Part shown: positions 63,992 through 64,000 of the stretch, piece by piece
Numbering within the stretch: the first letter of the stretch is position 1
Layout: every line of letters starts with the position of its first letter
DNA from: an uncultured Thioclava sp.
Lineage (GTDB): Bacteria; Pseudomonadota; Alphaproteobacteria; Rhodobacterales; Rhodobacteraceae
Reading direction: 5' to 3'
DNA length: 64,000 nt
NCBI RefSeq assembly: GCF_913064665.1
Contig: NZ_CAJYBT010000005.1
Coordinates: 62,001 to 126,000 of the forward strand
The notes under the pieces: generated by a model
The model's input: the letters and a program-made list of their open reading frames with translations, nothing else
The model's database searches: none
Told to the model about the DNA's origin: nothing
Program-made: the position numbers and the translations under genes

Positions 63992-64000
63992 TCTCTCTCT

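Overview
The window looks like chromosomal DNA of a GC-rich alphaproteobacterium of the order Rhodobacterales (Rhodobacter/Roseobacter relatives). The best evidence is the block at 22.6-34.5 kb: ccoNOQP with ccoGHIS (rdxBHIS), a divergent tandem universal stress protein, and a divergent fnrL/hemN pair, all punctuated by FNR boxes. A CcoQ-containing cbb3 oxidase, a membrane-anchored cytochrome c next to pheA, and GTG/ATGA-coupled operons agree with this. No rRNA, phage, IS element or CRISPR array was seen.

Layout. 1-14.8 kb (minus): a three-gene operon whose last gene is one giant reading frame, a filamentous LktA/FHA-like adhesin of at least 4460 codons that runs off the left edge. It is preceded by two tandem paralogous genes of unknown function, each coupled to the next by a TAATG overlap. 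14.8-15.7 kb: about 970 bases with no convincing gene. 15.7-22.5 kb: housekeeping genes (hemF, a small lipoprotein, an SDR with altered active-site motifs, an RsmC-like methyltransferase, clpS, a HAD hydrolase, a D-Ala-D-Ala carboxypeptidase with a SPOR-like tail). 22.6-30.9 kb (minus): assembly and structural genes for cbb3 cytochrome oxidase. 31-34.5 kb: usp, DUF1428, fnrL and hemN. 34.6-41.7 kb (minus): a YejABEF-type peptide ABC importer with a glycosyltransferase at its 3' end. 41.8-50 kb: membrane cytochrome c, pheA, an SRPBCC protein, nudC, a nucleotide phosphodiesterase, and an NMT1/THI5-type ABC importer. 50.2-50.4 kb: two identical tRNA-Gly(GCC) genes and a terminator, then a probable frameshifted gene. 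51-54.2 kb: hisB-hisH-(ATP pyrophosphatase)-hisA with a convergent DUF2147 gene. 54.2-64 kb (minus): a hexuronate catabolic operon (TRAP dctPQM, kdgF, kduI, kduD, uxuB-like, uxuA, uxaA-like, kdgK).

How the genes work together. At low oxygen FnrL should switch on the high-affinity cbb3 oxidase, its copper/assembly factors, Usp and the oxygen-independent HemN; four FNR-type boxes lie at the expected promoters. HemF gives the aerobic route for the same haem step. The right-hand operon takes up a uronate by TRAP transport. It converts unsaturated uronates (KdgF, KduI, KduD) and saturated hexuronates (UxuB/UxuA, UxaA) to 2-keto-3-deoxygluconate, which KdgK phosphorylates. Uronate isomerase and the KDPG aldolase are not in the window.

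The least explained part is the adhesin operon: a very large repeat-containing exoprotein translated in line with two duplicated small proteins, of which only the first has a visible signal peptide. All homology statements come from reading the sequence by eye; no search was run.
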